In this document: positions 14,172 through 15,082 of the stretch, in pieces
How positions within the stretch are numbered: position 1 is the stretch's first letter
Layout of the letters: each line of letters begins with the position of its first letter
Assembly: GCA_947311265.1 (NCBI GenBank)
Contig: CAMZKQ010000252.1
Span: forward strand, 1 to 15,082
Reading direction: 5' to 3'
Source of the DNA: an uncultured Chlorobiota bacterium
GTDB lineage: Bacteria > Bacteroidota > Bacteroidia > Bacteroidales > JAADGE01
Length of the DNA stretch: 15,082 nucleotides
Translations under genes and position numbers: made by a program
The notes under the pieces: generated by a model
The model's database searches: none
The model's input: only the letters and a program-made list of their open reading frames with translations
Told to the model about the DNA's origin: nothing

Positions 14172-15082
14172 ATGAAAAACAACGACTCTATTATTGCCAA
14201 GCAACAGGATTTTTTCTTCTCGGAAGCAACAAAAACAATAGCTTTCAGGATAAAAATGCTAAAGCAGCTAAAAGCGACCTTGAAAAAGAACGAAAATCTG
14301 TTGTACAAAGCCATTGAAGGAGATTTTGGAAAGTCGAAATTTGAAACTTACGAAACCGAACTCTCAATGGTTTTTGCAGAAATTAACTTAGCCTGCAAAA
14401 GCCTAAAAAAATGGGCAAGCAAAAAAGTGGTGGCAACAAATTTGCCAAATATGCCCGGCATGAGCTACATTTTACCCGAACCACTAGGCACGGTTTTGGT
14501 TATCGGGGCATGGAACTACCCCTACCAATTGTCGCTTGTACCGTGCGTTGCAGCTATTGCGGCTGGTAATACCGTGGTTTTGAAACCCAGCGAACTGCCT
14601 GCAAAAACATCAGCAGCAATGGCAGAGCTTATTAATGCTAATTTTGAGCCTCGCTTTTTTACTGTAATTGAAGGCGGACAAAAAGAAACCACCGCCCTTT
14701 TAAAGCAAAAGTGGGATAAAATATTTTTTACTGGAAGCACAAAAGTCGGCCAAATTATTTATAAAGCAGCAGCCGAAAATTTAACACCTGTGTGCCTAGA
14801 ACTTGGTGGAAAAAGCCCTGTTTTTGTAATGGAAGATGCTGATATAGAGATGACTGCAAAACGGCTAGTGTGGGCAAAATTCCTTAATGCAGGGCAAACT
14901 TGCGTTGCACCCGACTATATTTTGGTAGAGCAGTCGGTAGAGCAAAAATTGCTAATCGCAATTAAAAAACACATCGATAAATTCTTTGGGGATAAAACAG
15001 AAACTGCCGAAAACTATGTACAAATTATAAATGAAGCCAACTATCTAAGACTACAAAAATTAATTGATAAAAATAAAATTTA
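14172..15082 (+). CDS. NAD(P)-dependent aldehyde dehydrogenase, class 3 type, C-terminus cut by window edge
   Basis: The first 303 residues of an enzyme that oxidises aldehydes to carboxylic acids; the family length is about 455-460, so about a third is missing. Visible are the cofactor-site segments IGAWNYPYQL (111-120) and LKPSELPAKTS (137-147), GSTKVG (188-193) of the Rossmann fold, the general base Glu210 in LELGGKSP (209-216), and catalytic Cys244 in NAGQTCVAPDY (239-249). NAGQTCVAPDY and the short N-terminus beginning near MKNNDSIIAKQQDF point to the ALDH3 group, which acts on medium- and long-chain or aromatic aldehydes. There is no signal peptide. The ATG at 14172 follows the upstream terminator by 17 bases, so its promoter must overlap that hairpin or expression depends on read-through. 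Substrate cannot be read from sequence. Confidence 0.95.
   Translation, partial: MKNNDSIIAKQQDFFFSEATKTIAFRIKMLKQLKATLKKNENLLYKAIEGDFGKSKFETYETELSMVFAEINLACKSLKKWASKKVVATNLPNMPGMSYILPEPLGTVLVIGAWNYPYQLSLVPCVAAIAAGNTVVLKPSELPAKTSAAMAELINANFEPRFFTVIEGGQKETTALLKQKWDKIFFTGSTKVGQIIYKAAAENLTPVCLELGGKSPVFVMEDADIEMTAKRLVWAKFLNAGQTCVAPDYILVEQSVEQKLLIAIKKHIDKFFGDKTETAENYVQIINEANYLRLQKLIDKNKI

Noticed and set aside
1..15082. CRISPR arrays, tRNA or rRNA genes, insertion sequences
   Set aside because: No regularly spaced direct repeats, cloverleaf sequences, conserved rRNA stretches or transposase-like proteins were seen on either strand.

Overview
The window looks like a chromosomal segment of a Bacteroidota bacterium. 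The DNA is AT-rich and Shine-Dalgarno sites are mostly absent. Several promoter candidates fit the Bacteroidota -33/-7 pattern (TTG, about 20 bases, TAnnTTTG). The gene families also fit: an outer-membrane beta-barrel protein with a carboxypeptidase-regulatory-like N-terminus, an alginate-export-type barrel, an OmpH/Skp chaperone, and a B/A-ordered methionine sulfoxide reductase fusion. I cannot name the genus. I see no phage, transposase, CRISPR, tRNA or rRNA signal.

Layout. Positions 1-823 (minus) hold the N-terminal part of a Cache-HAMP membrane sensor cut by the window edge. Positions 1013-4006 (minus) hold a probable two-gene unit: a secreted protein built on 32-36-residue NGK/GPY repeats, then glucose-6-phosphate isomerase. 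After a divergent intergenic region of 344 bases, positions 4351-7666 (plus) hold an alginate-export-type outer-membrane barrel, a polytopic membrane protein broken by one extra T in an 8-T run, and a diacylglycerol-kinase-family lipid kinase. A small cysteine-rich lipoprotein follows at 7797-8090. It shares a strong bidirectional terminator (8125-8160) with the convergent outer-membrane receptor-like gene at 8189-10612 (minus). Positions 10817-11785 (plus) encode an envelope-targeted MsrB-MsrA fusion whose stop codon overlaps that of convergent ispD (minus). Upstream of ispD lies ompH (minus). A divergent region with a long near-perfect hairpin separates ompH from two tandem phasin-like genes (plus). 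A terminator and the first two thirds of a class-3-type aldehyde dehydrogenase close the window.

How the genes work together. Most are housekeeping or envelope functions: sugar phosphate metabolism, isoprenoid precursor synthesis, outer-membrane protein folding, oxidative repair of envelope proteins, and outer-membrane transport. No single pathway ties the window together. The least ordinary parts are the frameshifted membrane gene, the long hairpin carrying a promoter element, the phasin-like pair in which only one member has a histone-like lysine-rich tail, the cysteine-rich lipoprotein and the repeat protein beside pgi. I did not find convincing evidence for an undescribed multi-gene system.
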